64,000 nucleotides of DNA, taken from positions 54,331,445 to 54,395,444 of the forward strand of contig OX352772.1 in assembly GCA_947095535.1 (NCBI GenBank). The letters run 5' to 3'. The translations under genes and the position numbers were made by a program. Position 1 is the first letter of the stretch. Every line of letters starts with the position of its first letter. This DNA is from Poecilobothrus nobilitatus (lineage: Eukaryota; Arthropoda; Insecta; Diptera; Dolichopodidae). The notes beneath the pieces are model-generated. The model was not told where the DNA came from. It made no database searches and worked only from the letters and a program-made list of their open reading frames with translations. Positions 37,541 through 49,424 of the stretch are shown piece by piece.

Positions 37541-37590
37541 CTTAATATTAATCTAATGTATTTTTCTTCTATTTTCAGGTAAGACTTTTC
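37541..37590 (+). promoter_or_regulatory. Strong candidate recursive splice site (ratchet point)
   Basis: In order: a CTAAT branch-point-like motif (37553-37557), a pyrimidine-rich tract (TTTTTCTTCTATTTTCAG, ending at 37578), then GTAAGA directly from 37579. Branch point to AG is about 20 bases, a normal spacing in flies. An acceptor joined to a near-consensus donor with no exon between is the signature of ratchet points that remove giant Drosophila introns stepwise (established knowledge). The plus strand would be the transcribed strand. Nothing in the window shows the flanking exons, so the host gene is unknown. Confidence 0.6.
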
Positions 37591-38431
37591 ATTCTCAAGG
37601 AATTTAACCGTCAGTATTTCAAAAGTCAATGTTTTGTATATCAAGGCTTACGTAAGATTATAAACTTAAGGTGTATTAAAATAAAATCTGCAAATTGGTT
37701 AAATAACGATGTCCTCAAAATATCCCAAATAATTTTAGATCAATTTTAATATATATCTATTTTTAGTTTTATGATGTAGTATAACGAAATAGAATGTTTA
37801 CATTTTGTTCTGAAGAACATTATTATTGACATTTATTAAAAGAATAAACTTATGTTAGTTAGGGTACTGATTGAAAATTACCGAATCATTAACGGATTAA
37901 TATCGCTTGTTGATAAATAATTGATACAAAATTTCAGATTACACTAAATACTTCTTCGCTTAAAATTGATTGCAGTCCTTCGAATAATACAAACTTTTTG
38001 AAAACTCCTGGAAATTAAAATCTTTATCAAATTTCAGATTAAATTATGTAAACGGAAACTGTTATTTTTATAATGTACTGACTCAACACCTTGAATATCC
38101 TTTTCGTCAAAAGTGCTAAAATTCTCTTTTTTAATTTTCTCAAAATACCTAGTACAGCTTCTGAAAATCTTCTTTCATACTTTTGTAAAACACTCCTGTT
38201 TACTTCAAAAATATATCCTATGCAGTGTTCTCTATAAGTATTTTTGGCGATTCCTAAAGAATGTAAAAAAAGCGATACCATGAATTACCGTCTTTTGGTA
38301 AATCTTCATTCACTTCCATCATTTCAAAGTACATACTAGAAAAAATTGTAAATCAAAAGTTTATAAAAGATTTGCATAATCTATCTATCTTTTATATTAT
38401 TTTTTCAAGTTTACAGTTTAAAAATTTAATT
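37591..38431. other. A+T-rich non-coding stretch
   Basis: An 80-codon minus-strand frame (38039-38281) has a more balanced composition than most here, but no recognisable domain, no polyadenylation context and no homologue that I can name. I do not call it a gene. Confidence 0.6.
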
Positions 38432-39217
38432 GCATGCGCAACGAAAGCCTTACATTTATAATCCCCATTTTCAAAATCCCGGCATTTCAAAATCCCGACA
38501 TTACTTTTTTTTTTCTTTTTTGGTCTTTTATAAGCTAACAAAGGGCATGAAATGATTCACGAGCTCAAAACAAATAAAAAATTTCCTATGAATGTAAGGT
38601 CTATTCGCCACCGTTTAGGAAATATGGGGCTTTAAAAATTGTTATTGATTTAATTAGATATAATCCCCCCTTATTTTATAAATTAATATCCTGGAAAAAC
38701 GATAAAAACGTTTATTTCGTCACCAACACTAAAATATATTTTGTAAAAGGCGTATAAATCCTGATTTTGTAACCAACTCTAAAATTCCTCTCAATTAATT
38801 TTGTTTAGATAAATATTTCAACAACAAAACACATAAAAATAGAAAAGGGTTATCGGTCCCAAACCCGCGCTAAACAAATTATTGAAACCCTGATTTTGTA
38901 ACTAACTCGCTAAAGTCCTTTTTTATTAGTTTTTTTTAAATATTTCGACAACAAAGAACTTAAGATAGTGGGACCTTAACCTAATAAAATCTTTAATATA
39001 TAGAGTGTCTCGTATAAAAACCTTACCTGTTCTGGAGCAATTTTAAATGGTTAAAACTAGGAAGCAATTGTAAGAGAAAGGAGTGGCACCTATTATCTCT
39101 TTTCCTCTTCGAAATACCTCGAAAGCGGAATTGTCGGGATTTTTTAGCACGGTCGGGATTTTAAAAGTCGCGATTTGAAAAGTCAGGATTATAACCCCGG
39201 TTTTTTGAACGGCACCT
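38432..39217. mobile_element. Non-autonomous DNA element with AATCCCGA subterminal repeats (hAT-like?)
   Basis: Two ends carry the same motif in opposite orientation: AAAATCCCG at 38473 and 38489, and the inverse GTCGGGATTTT at 39133 and 39152, plus variants at 39167 (GTCGCGATTT) and 39182 (GTCAGGATT). The outermost AT-rich words ATTTAATT at 38424-38431 and 39218-39225 are an 8-bp direct repeat consistent with a hAT-type target duplication. The centre contains a 129-bp tandem duplication (CCTGATTTTGTAACCAACTC at 38760, related copy at 38889). No transposase frame remains. The terminal inverted repeats outside the subterminal motifs are weak, so superfamily is uncertain. Confidence 0.65.
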
Positions 39218-39225
39218 ATTTAATT

Positions 39226-39955
39226 ACACCCCTTAAGTCTTAACGAAAGAATTTCTAAATTTTAAAATAATCTAATGATCTTAATTTTTTTTATTCAATC
39301 TATAAGAGGTTCTTATGAGTAATATTCATTACTTCAATCATCATTCATTGATTTGACTTCTATAATATACTTTAATTCCAGCTTCAACCAGTTAAAAATT
39401 ATGTATTTTTCTTTTAACTATTTGTAAAAATAAACCTTTTAAAAATATTAAAAGTATCTTTTAGATACACTAATAATAATTTGTCTTTTTTCATTCTAAA
39501 TTTCTTTTTGACATAAAATAGTAAAAATTTACTAAATGTAAAATAAAAGTAAAAAATTTTTTTAATAATAATTAAGAAAAAAAAATATTAGTCAAGAGTA
39601 TATCGCCCTAAGTATGTTATCTGCAATATTTTTTATTTTTTTAGATTTTTTTTTTTTTGTCCTATATAACAACCTTACAGTTATTTGTAGGTGTAAAACA
39701 TTTTTTTTTTTTTGTTTGTTTGAGTAATTTGCTAAACCCCCATTTATTAAGAATAATATAATATCAAAAACAAAAACATCAAAATAATAGGAGATGCAAT
39801 AAATCTGTTGAAAAAAAAATGTAGTAAGTATATGTAACTTTAAATTCTGAAATATAAGTACCTACTCGTACACTAACACAAAATTGAAATTACCAATATG
39901 TTACATTCTTAACATAACTTTTCTAAATAATCTGTCGCGCTAGATATTTTTGTTT
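39226..39955. other. A+T-rich non-coding stretch
   Basis: I see nothing in it. Confidence 0.75.
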
Positions 39956-40335
39956 TTCGTTTTACTCCTATAAGGATCCATTAAGTCATTTAACTTTCAT
40001 ATTTTACTAGTAGTCAGTTTCTGGAATCATTGCTTTCACTGAGCCATTGATTACTCGACTGTATTGAACAAGAATATTCATTGCAAATAAATATGTTTAT
40101 TTGTGCGCCATCCTGTTGTCTTATACAAGAAATATTTTATTTTTATTTTGTTAGATATTACCGCACACGATATTAATTATATATATATTTTTTTTTATTT
40201 AATTATATTATTAACTATATTATATTATAATATATTATAAGACCTATATTAATATAGCTTAGCCAGTCGGAGTGGATTCGCGACCTCTCAAATAAATTGG
40301 TAGTATCTTAACCACAACACCATTGGTTGAATGTC
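39956..40335 (-). repeat. SINE-B copy
   Basis: On the minus strand the head has AACCAATGGTGTTGTGGTTA (box-A-like, about 40335-40315) and GGTCGCGAATCC (box-B-like, about 40286-40275), 30-odd bases apart as in tRNA genes. It is followed by a long A/T middle and a tail with CAGTCGAGTAATCAATGGCT and CCTTATAGGAGTAAAAC at the 3' end. This is one of the most complete copies. Confidence 0.75.
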
Positions 40336-42286
40336 GCGCTATGAATTAGTTAAAATTAAATGACAGTTTCGATACTAAAGTAATAATAATTTGATATTTT
40401 AGATAAAACCTATAGCAAAACTTCTAAGCTACACTTTAAACAATTACGATAGACAGTAAATGTTAAAAGATGTTTACTAGTCTCTCACTTTACACATGGA
40501 TGTTAATTTAACTTTTGAGGAAACATAATATTGTCTTGTGATTTAAAACTAAATTCATGCAATGACGGACAAAATTTTCATGATCGCTATAATTTTAAGC
40601 TCTTATGACAGTGTCTGCTTAAATAATTATTTGTGATATCACTAATTTATAAAATCACTTAATGAGTTCTAATTAATTGGTAAAATTATTTCGAATTGCA
40701 AAAATATTGTCATAGAGTTCCGCTTCATTGATATAATTTAACGAGTCCAGTGATCAGTTTTCATCTACCAATGATGGTTCCTTAAATCTATATAACGAAT
40801 AAAATCAGTATTAAACAAAATACCGCTCTAAATTTTATTTTTTTTAAATTTTCTTTCATTAATGAACTTTTTTTCAACACCTTCTAGTTATAACTTTGAT
40901 TTTTATCATTTTTTTTTTGTTGTCATTTGTGTTTAACACAATTATCCCTAACATTTTTATTTAACCATTCTTATAATGGTTTTCATAGCTCATTTTTTCC
41001 ATTTACTATTTATTATTAATTACCAAGTTATAATAACAGATTACAATCAACGAAGTAGTTAAAACTCCATCAGGACATAGAAACAATTTCTGAGAATTAA
41101 CTTTAAAAATAAACAATGGCAACTAAAACAAGTGAATTAAAAACTTGGAGTATTGCATGTAGAAAAGTCTAGGCGCAAAGATTTCAAGAGTCTTTTTCTA
41201 AACTATATAACTTAATCATGTGTTATATTGTGCCCAACATTTTTTTTTAGGACACATGCCATTATATTAAGTATTTCAGAACCATAAGATAACTACACTA
41301 AATTTATTTGTTACCTAAATAGAAAGTAAACAATAGCTACTTATAACAAAATAGCTACTTATATTTTTCTGATCGTCATTGCAACTCTCTTTTTAATCAT
41401 AACTTTCTTTTATAAAAAAAAAAAAACAAGAAGAAAACGTATACCTATAGAAACTTTAAAAATTAGCGGTTCACTTCTTTTTCTGTATCATTATTGATTT
41501 TTTTTTATTATTCTTCTTTTCATTTGTTGCCTTGTTTTGTAAATTATGGTCAATTGAGTTCAATACTAATTTATTATTTTAGTTTATTTTTCTTTTCTAT
41601 TTTTTTCAACCCAATATTTTTTTAACTGTAATTTTTAACTGAATTTAAATAATGAAATTGAGACACAATATATATACATATCTAATGGTAGTAGTAAAAT
41701 AAAACTCCTGGAAACAAGTGATCATGACTAAAAAAAATGAATCTGCTATAGACTGGTGACTCTATTAATACATTAATTGAAAATAGAAATGAAGATTAGT
41801 TTCCTTGTGGTTTAAAATAATCCCAGCGATTTCTCGATCTGAACAAAGTAATATTTCGTACATCTTAAAATAAAGTGCTTTCCAAATATCTAAAAAAATT
41901 TATATAATTTAAAATAAAAATTCGTATTCTTCAGAATTATATTGTATTTATATGAATATATTTAACAGAACCTTTAGATTACAGTGCTTCACTTATTGCC
42001 CTGTTTAATTTTTTCGTTTCCATTTACAATCAGTTACTATATCAAACTGTTTCGCTTAGTTAATAACTTATATGATAACTGATTCTAATATGCTATATGC
42101 GACACATTCCTCAAAACTACATTTGTTCTATTTAGTACTAATTTTAATAATATATATAGATTCCATTTGCACCTAACTATAATAATTGCAAGCTTCGGTA
42201 AATTAAAGACTATCAAATTCTAATCTGCATTTATTACCTATGTTGAACTCTAAGTTGGAACCTATAATTACAAAATATTTTTTTAT
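40336..42286. other. A+T-rich non-coding stretch
   Basis: No gene or recognised repeat. Confidence 0.75.
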
Positions 42287-42655
42287 ATTCTAAATGACTC
42301 TGTTACAAATAGTAATAATAATAAGTAATAGCTGCTACAGTAACAGTGGAATCGCTTTTAATTATTACCTCATGCAGCAAAGAGTTATATACTACTGCAT
42401 GTTGATGGCTTTTGCATTGATAACAAAAGAGTAATAATAAGAGGCGGGTTTATTGTTTCTTTACAGTCCCACTTCCCAATTCAAAGTTTCCTATTCTCTC
42501 CTATAATTACTTCCTAGCCTAATATACTCCATTACCAGTTAGTGGTTTCATTCCATTATATTTGCTAAAGCGGGAGATGGGTTTACTCATTAAGAGTTTA
42601 ATCCTACTAAGAGGCTGTTGTTGATTTCTTTCAAAGATTCTTACCTCTTTTTTAG
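42287..42655 (+). repeat. R430 copy
   Basis: It carries CTGTTACAAATAGTAATAAT, CCTCATGCAGCAAAGAGTTA, TATACTACTGCATGTTGATG, AAGAGGCGGGTTTATTGTTT, GGTTTCATTCCATTATATTT and the 3' TTACCTCTTTTTTAG end. Only one of the two 5' subunits found at 13.7 kb is present. The 3' mini-hairpins are mutated. Confidence 0.75.
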
Positions 42656-44339
42656 AGAAATGAAAAATATGTTTAAAGCCAAAGAAATATGACATTTCTA
42701 TAACAGAAAAATATAGTACACTAAGATTTCTTTTGTTTGACTTGATCTACTGTTAATAGATTAAGTACTACTATTTAACCTAAATTTCAACCGCTAATCT
42801 AAAATTTCATTTATATAAAAAATGGTAAACTATTATATTATAAACAATTTTTTTTAAATATTTGTTTATTTTTTGTTTTTATTTTTTTTTTTTGTTCCAA
42901 ATGCTTAGTGCTGATCACTTTAATGATTATTTGTGAATTGTATATTTTTTGAATAATTAAATTGCAATTTATTTTTGTAACCTTAAGGTATGCAATTTAA
43001 AAAAAAAAAATACAAAAAACAAAAATGATGACGTTTTTTTTTTTTTTTTGCACAAATACCTATTTTAAGAAAAATATAGGTTGTAGATATTTTGTAGTGC
43101 TAGCCAATGAATTATGAGTGGTCATTGATCGTATTTTGCTTCTTAATTCAAATTTATATATATATATATATATATGTATACGAAATACGTATTTATTTAA
43201 GGTATTCATAAATATAATTTTTACGAATATTTTTTTTTTTTTTCTTTTTTTGCATTTTATTATTTTTAAATATCGAACTCTAAAAATGAGCTAATGATGT
43301 TTAACGCGGAATTGTAATATATCATAGAATCAGTTCCCGTTCACTTTACTTCTGGCGAAAAAAAAAACAAAAAAAATTGTTAGTTTTTGTAGTAAATTTT
43401 TTTTTTTTTTGTTGTTTTTTTTTTCAAAAATGAAAAAAAATTGTTGTAATAAACTGCGCACACTTTTACACTACAATTATAATCAGTGAATTGCACTTTA
43501 CATTCCACTCTTTTTTTTTTTTTTTGATATTGTTGTTTTTGTTATTGCACCTATTAAAAAAAATAAGAAAACAAAGACAAAAAAAGAAATTGTCATTAAA
43601 TATGACTTTAAAAAAATTCAATATACAAAAAAAAAAAAAAGGAAAAATCACAACCAACTTTCGATGAGTAATTCAGATAGTCAAATTGCTATTGATGATT
43701 ATTGGAAAAAGGAAACATAAAGAAAATGAAAAAGTAATAAACCCTTCAATTTTTGAAAAGAAAAATTCAATGAAAGCAAACTATAGAAAAAAATTCGTAT
43801 ATATGTGCAGAATACAGAAGACAATTATACAAACATAAAAAAAAAATGAAAATTGATTAAGATTTTATTTTTAGATTAGGTCTATTTGCAATATTTTAAA
43901 TAATAATAATTACAATTATTATAACGTTATCTTAATAATAGTGATCTTCATTTAATTAATTTAAAATTGCATCTCATTACATTTAAAATTTTCATTTCCA
44001 ATTCCTTTTCATTTTCTTAAGTCCCGTTTTTTATAGTTTTTGTATATATATAATTCTAGAATTTTCGAAGATGAAAAACCTTCAATGAATACTTTCTTTG
44101 TATTCTATATGTAATATTTATTAATCTTTTTTTATTCATGCTTTAGGTCTTACTTTTCATCAGTAAGAAACATGATTCTTTCTTGTATTTCGAATGATCC
44201 AAAATTTTAATTAAATTATTATACAATACATATACTGTTGATTTCTTTTCTAAAGTTTAAATTCCTAGTTTCTTTTATAACAGTACATTTAAATAATTTT
44301 CACTTTACAATCTATTGACCAAACTGAGAATTCTAAAAG
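42656..44339. other. A+T-rich non-coding stretch with (TA)n
   Basis: No gene. A TA dinucleotide run lies at 43154-43175. Homopolymers of A and T dominate 43-43.7 kb. Confidence 0.75.
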
Positions 44340-44690
44340 GATTGATGTCGAGACATTGCCGATTAAAGGAGAATGACGAGAAAAGACAAGAGAAAATATG
44401 AATGGAGAATGACGGTACATATGCAGATTCTGTCAAGATGAAGAAGAATTTTTAGAACAGATACTCTGGAACTGCGGAGATTTCGGAAGTGCATCTAGGA
44501 GACGAGTATATTGTTTTACCGAAGATGAGCTGTTAGTAATAAACTCTCTGCAGATTTTCATTTTTTTGGAGGCAGTAGGACTGACAGAAGTATTATAAGT
44601 GGTGGCAAATTCCACAATACAAAGTAATAGGGAGAGAATAATAGGTTTATATCAAATGATCGCAGTATTAGTTATACCCCTTAAATAATA
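44340..44690 (+). pseudogene. I-like LINE, C-terminal zinc-finger end and 3' UTR
   Basis: Reading from about 44418, the plus strand encodes CRFCQDEEEFLEQILWNC, the CCHC-type finger found after the RNase H region of I/R1-related LINEs (typical form CxxC..E..EH....C). The expected His is Gln here (EQ rather than EH). The frame continues with an EAVGLTE end before a stop at about 44600. Immediately upstream the frame contains a TGA stop, so the copy is dead. The downstream 3' UTR (CCACAATACAAAGTAATAGG onward) matches the fragments at 10400 and 57080. The opposite-strand 60-codon frame over the same region is a shadow. Confidence 0.75.
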
Positions 44691-44929
44691 ATTTAACGTA
44701 TTCTAATCTATTAACAAAATAAAATTCAAATTTTTAAAGAATAAATAAATTTTGTATACGTTACAGGTAGATTAAATATCTTGAGGCTTAATTTGAAAAT
44801 ATCTAGAAGTAAACTCACAGTGTAGTCCTATAAAAATATCATATCCTAAATCAGAATGTGATTCACAAAAAAGTATTTTATACAACTTAACATTTTTTTT
44901 AGAACAGTTGCAGTTAAACTTAAATAAAT
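44691..44929. other. A+T-rich spacer
   Basis: I see nothing in it. The minus-strand frame covering it is not supported. Confidence 0.7.
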
Positions 44930-45205
44930 ACAGAAAATATCCAACCAATGCTGTAGTCATTAACACACACTTTTATTCAAAATATCTCGGGTTCAAACCC
45001 TGGCTGAATAAGATAGAAGGAAAAAGATATAAATATTTACGTCTAATAGTCTTGTATAATTGTTATAATAATAGTTACAGCCGAGTAATTAACGGCTTAG
45101 TGAAATTAATGATTCCCGAAACTGAAGTTTAGTTAAATATGAATAATAAATAACTTAGGTGATGTCTTATGTTGTTTACAGTAGGGAGGGGTAAAAATAA
45201 CAAAA
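44930..45205 (+). repeat. SINE-B copy with best tRNA-like head
   Basis: CCAACCAATGCTGTAGTCAT (44941 on, box A) and GGGTTCAAACCC (about 44990-45001, a near-perfect box B) are spaced as in a tRNA gene. Next come TTGTATAATTGTTATAATAA, TTACAGCCGAGTAATTAACG, GAAACTGAAG and a GGAGGGGTAAAAATA end. This clearly shows the family derives from a tRNA gene. The 74-codon plus-strand frame within it is incidental. Confidence 0.78.
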
Positions 45206-48061
45206 ATATGTAGATAAAATTAAATTCCGTCAATAATATGCCATACCTTTAAAAGCTAATAAAATTCTTCAACTATAACCATCAAATTTTTGTATATATA
45301 TATATATATATTGTAGATATATTTATTAGTTATAAAAATCTTAAACAGTATATACAGTTGATATAATTGAAGGTTGCCAAGTTTTCATTTGATTATAAAA
45401 TTTACTTTTATTATACATTTCATATTTTTTAGTATGTCAAATAAAAATTAAAAAAAAAAAAAAGAAAAGACTGACTAATTCTAAATCATATCAACTCAAA
45501 AAAAAAAATTATTTTAAAAAATATTAAAAAAAAAAAAAAAACTGAAAACCAATTAAATTTTCTAACTGAAATATTTTATTAATACCTTTTGGCTTTTAAT
45601 TTCAATTTTATTTATTTGAACAGAATCTGGTAATATGTACAGATGTTAATAAAAAAAAAAAATTCTAACGAGTTAAAAATTGTGATTTCAATTAAAAAAA
45701 ATATTTTTTTTTATGAAAGGAAATTCATAATTTTCATCATCAATAGTTGCCTGGGTATTAGAAATTGTATAATTATTACATTTAGTTTAAAAAAAAAAAA
45801 CAATATTTTGAATTTTGATTTATTTTAAAACCAGGAAGAATTTGATTGCTCAAAATAATTTAAGGAAATTCATAATAATAAAAGAATACGGATACATTTG
45901 GATATTTTTATATCATCAAAATTTCGTTTACTTTTAATAAATTAGAAAAAAAAAAAATTGTTTATTTATTAAATTTAAAATAAGTTTACTTTCATAAGGA
46001 TTTTAATACAATTTTTATTGTTTTACAGGCTTTTACTTGAATTTACCTTACATCTAAATAAGAGTTCTAGTAATGCCGTAAAACCTAAAAGTTGTTGCAA
46101 CCTGTGTTTAACTTTTAAATTTTAAAGCCACAGCCAATGGCTGTAACATGTAAAGTATATAGATTTAGTTATACGACCATCGTATGTTACATAACCCTTG
46201 CGATTTTCTAATCAATGATGAGTATCAAACGTATACAAATCTTTCACAACATTTCTTTTATAAAATAAATAGTCATTTTTAAAAACCGAGAGGATTATTC
46301 GAATTTAATCTTATTTCAAATTAATAAAGTACTACAAACAAATTTATGATTCCATTTGCATTGCCAAACAAATTTCCTCTAAAAACTTCCTTCGAACTCG
46401 TTTTTTACGCATTATTTTGGCATTTTTATAGGGTAGGATGTTCTTGTTCAGCTCTATAAAAATTATTCTGGCAAGAATTGTTTTTCCCAGGATATGCTAT
46501 TCTTGTTCAATTCTAAAAAAAAATTGTTTTCCGTGAAGTTTTATTTAGCCGATTGAGTCTTTTAGTGCCGTGCGAGTTCTGTTTTGAGCCTATTCTTATT
46601 ATATTACATAAAACATGTGGTCCATCCATCTCCAATTATGTCTCGTTATTTGCCCCATTATTGGCTCCTTAGTTGTTATTTCCTAGAAAACATAATTTGT
46701 TAACGTCCTTATTATACTCTACACATGATTCATAGGTTACTTATATCATAAATGCAACCCAATTGAATTCTCAAACTAAATTTTTATGCTATCAAGTTAA
46801 TTTTTTTAATTTTTATCAAAATTTTTATCAACATCCTTAACAACTCGAATTTTCTGCCTATGCTTTAATTTTTCTTATTTATACAAATTGAAATGTTTGG
46901 CAATTAAAATATCTGGCATATATTGTGCTCTTAATGCTAATTTATTTTTTAAAAACAGTCTGATAGTGTAATTTTTATGGTGTAAATTTTTTTTTATCAA
47001 TTTATTTAGATTTTTTTTTTTTAATTTACGATATTTTACTATTAATGTAAAGTGTATTGTAAAATTTTTCTAATTTTCTTTGATTATTCTCAGAATTTAT
47101 TATTTCTCATGAAATAATTAGCCATTGTTAACAGCAATCATTTGATATGTTCAGTTATAAAATGAACTTATGCGGAATATACAGAACGCGTGTACTGCAT
47201 GCAGAAAATTAATAAAAGAAAACATTATTTTTTTTTTAAAGTAAATTAATAACTAAATAAAACGTTTTGGGCCAATATTTTTTGAAATACCTATACATAT
47301 AAACTAAAAATTATATTATCGTAATCTAAACTAAATTTAAGAAAATATTAAAACAAAAAAAAAAACAAAATTAATATAAATTTATGTAAAAAATATTATT
47401 TAAATATATATGCATTTATAACCTTAAGATAATAATAAGTTTTAGGTTAGTTATTTTATTTTTGTTTTTTTTTTTTAAATATTAATTTTTATAAATTATA
47501 TATTGAAAAGTTATACATATATTTATTTTTAAATTGAATATATATATAAAAATAATATTTTTAATAAAACAAACTTGTTGACCGCACACGCTGATTGTTC
47601 TACAATTTGTTAGTTTGTTATACGTATACGTTTTGCATATATACGTTGGCGGCAATTCATATAAAATATAAAATTATGTGATTACCTTAGGCTATTCATT
47701 TACTCATTCACATATTATTATTATTATTATTATTAATACACATTTGAACATATACATTATTCTTACTAAATATTGTAACTATTATTGTTATTGTTATTAT
47801 TTTTATTGCCGTTAATTTAAACGCGTTTTATAGTAACGGTGTTAAACTATCGTAATTGATCGCGTTTTTTTTTTGTTTTTGATTTCAATTTTATTTAAAC
47901 GATTTTCATAATTCTTATATTGGTGATAATGTTTATAATATAATTTCAGTTAATCTCAGTCATTTAAAAAAAAAACAAAGAAAAAAAAATTTTGTAAATG
48001 GTATCTTTAAAGACGCAATTACATAATAAATAAACAACATAACAAAGTAAAAAGAAAAAGA
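45206..48061. other. A+T-rich non-coding stretch
   Basis: No gene. A (TA)n run lies at 45293-45311. A partial 59-bp tandem repeat has TTCTTGTTCAGCTCTA at 46441 and TTCTTGTTCAATTCTA at 46500. A (TTA)n run lies near 47717. Confidence 0.72.
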
Positions 48062-49028
48062 AATGAGAAAGAATATAAAGTTAAATATGTTAACTTTAGG
48101 ATACCTCAACGAATCCTAGCTTCAATGAAAATTAATTATTTCTAACAAAATTTCAACATACCTGACTATAAATTAAATACCGAGATATATTTATGTAAAG
48201 TTCGGTATTTTATAACAGCTACTTGATTCCGTTGCTCCAAACAAACAAAAATTTCAGATACTTAGTTTTACTAAATGCCAAAATTTACAAAATATTAATA
48301 ATTAAACACTGAGTTATGTTCATATACAACATAAATTTTATGGTAGCTACTCGAACCCGACACTCGTCAGCCAAACTTGTTCAATTTGAATAGAAAAACT
48401 GGTATTTAAATAAAAATTAAATGTTAAAAATTTCAGAATACAAATACAATCCTATTTTTTGTATTACTGGAATAGATAAACAGATGAACGGACGGACAGA
48501 TACACACAGCTTGTTTCCTAAGAAAGGTGGGTATCTTCCAAATACACCAAGAATTCCCCCTTGGCAGTGTCAGATTCTTACTGCCTAAACCCACCTCCCT
48601 TTTAGCAAATATAATGGGATGAAACCTTTACCTGTTAACGCAGTATAGTGGCTAGAGAGTAGGGATAGGAAAGGATAGAAGAATAGGATACTGAAATATT
48701 CAATTGGCAGTGGGACTGTAAGGAAACAATGAATCCGCCTATTATTATAATTTTATTAACAGTGACAATATCCGTCACATCAGTTACAATATGCAATAGT
48801 ATATAACACTTTTCTGCATGAGGTAAATATTGAAGGCAATCCCAGTGCCATTTTAGTAGCTATTATTATTGGTATTAGTATTGCTTATTAATATTATTAT
48901 TATTTGCTACAGAGTCATGGCCATCATGGCCAATATACTTTTTCATATTAATCTTGTCTCCTTTACAGTGTTACAAACGTAGTAGGAAATTTTATTGTAC
49001 CCTTAGAACTATGTTCATATGGATATAA
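48062..49028 (-). mobile_element. Helentron/DINE-like element split by an R430 insertion
   Basis: The 5' end, on the minus strand near 49025-48950, contains CATATGAACATAGTTC and GTTTGTAACACTGTAAAGGA, matching the 5' end of the 58.8-63.2 kb element. The GTCC microsatellite remnant is at about 48487-48500, and array units with GGGTTCGAGTAGCTACCATA are at about 48356-48337. The 3' hairpin AAAGTTAA/TTAACTTT lies at 48077-48097. Bases 48511-48925 are a foreign R430 copy inserted near the microsatellite. The sequence is strongly diverged from the large copy, so it is old. Confidence 0.7.
48511..48925 (-). repeat. R430 copy nested in a helentron-like element
   Basis: On the minus strand it runs from GACTCTGTAGCAAATAATAA through CCTCATGCAGAAAAGTGTTA, GGCGGATTCATTGTTTCCTT, GGTTTCATCCCATTATATTT, GTCAGATTCTTACTGC (in inverse) and CCCACCTTTCTTAGG. 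It is the most regular copy. The surrounding DNA on both sides belongs to one helentron-like element, so both insertion boundaries can be read directly. No clear target-site duplication was found. Confidence 0.78.
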
Positions 49029-49254
49029 AAATAAGTGTAGAAGAGAATGAAAATGATTAAATCAAGAACAGAGTCTTTCAAAATGTATAATACTTGTGTA
49101 TTAATTTTTTCCATAATGATAATTGAATATTAAAAAGCAGTAGGCAAGTAAAAAACATACTTCGTATAAAAAAAATTATCGTATAAGGATAAAATATTAA
49201 ATAACATTTTTGTTTTAGAATCGAATAATCGACAAAATATGCCTATTTTAATAT

Positions 49255-49414
49255 ATTTTTTTTTTTAATGCATTTCTCTGCCACTTAAATGTGGACAGGA
49301 TATTACACAGTAAAGGGGAATAACTCTTACGACGTGTGTGGGATTTGAACCCTCACTCTCTCGGTGTTTACAGCGTATTTTATACGCTCTTACCCACTAG
49401 GCCACCGAGGTCTC
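49255..49414 (-). repeat. SINE-A copy with 10-bp target-site duplication
   Basis: On the minus strand it shows the GAGACCTCGGTGGCCTAGTG head (box A), AAGAGCGTATAAAATACG, box B GGGTTCAAATCCC, CACACACGTCGTAAGAG, the CCACATTTAAGTGGCAG-type tail and a poly(A) (T-run 49255-49267 on the plus strand). The flanks ATTTTAATAT at 49245-49254 and 49415-49424 are a perfect 10-bp direct repeat, direct evidence of retroposition. With both Pol III boxes intact it could still be transcribed. Confidence 0.88.
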
Positions 49415-49424
49415 ATTTTAATAT

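Noticed and set aside
38039..38281. 80-codon minus-strand frame as a small gene
   Set aside because: No recognisable domain or expression signal. Size is within chance expectation for a 64-kb six-frame search.
43154..43178. TA repeats as TATA-box promoters (also 13105, 45293, 52097)
   Set aside because: They are dinucleotide microsatellites without initiator, downstream elements or a gene.
44908..45132. 74-codon plus-strand frame
   Set aside because: It translates the tRNA-like head and body of a SINE-B copy.
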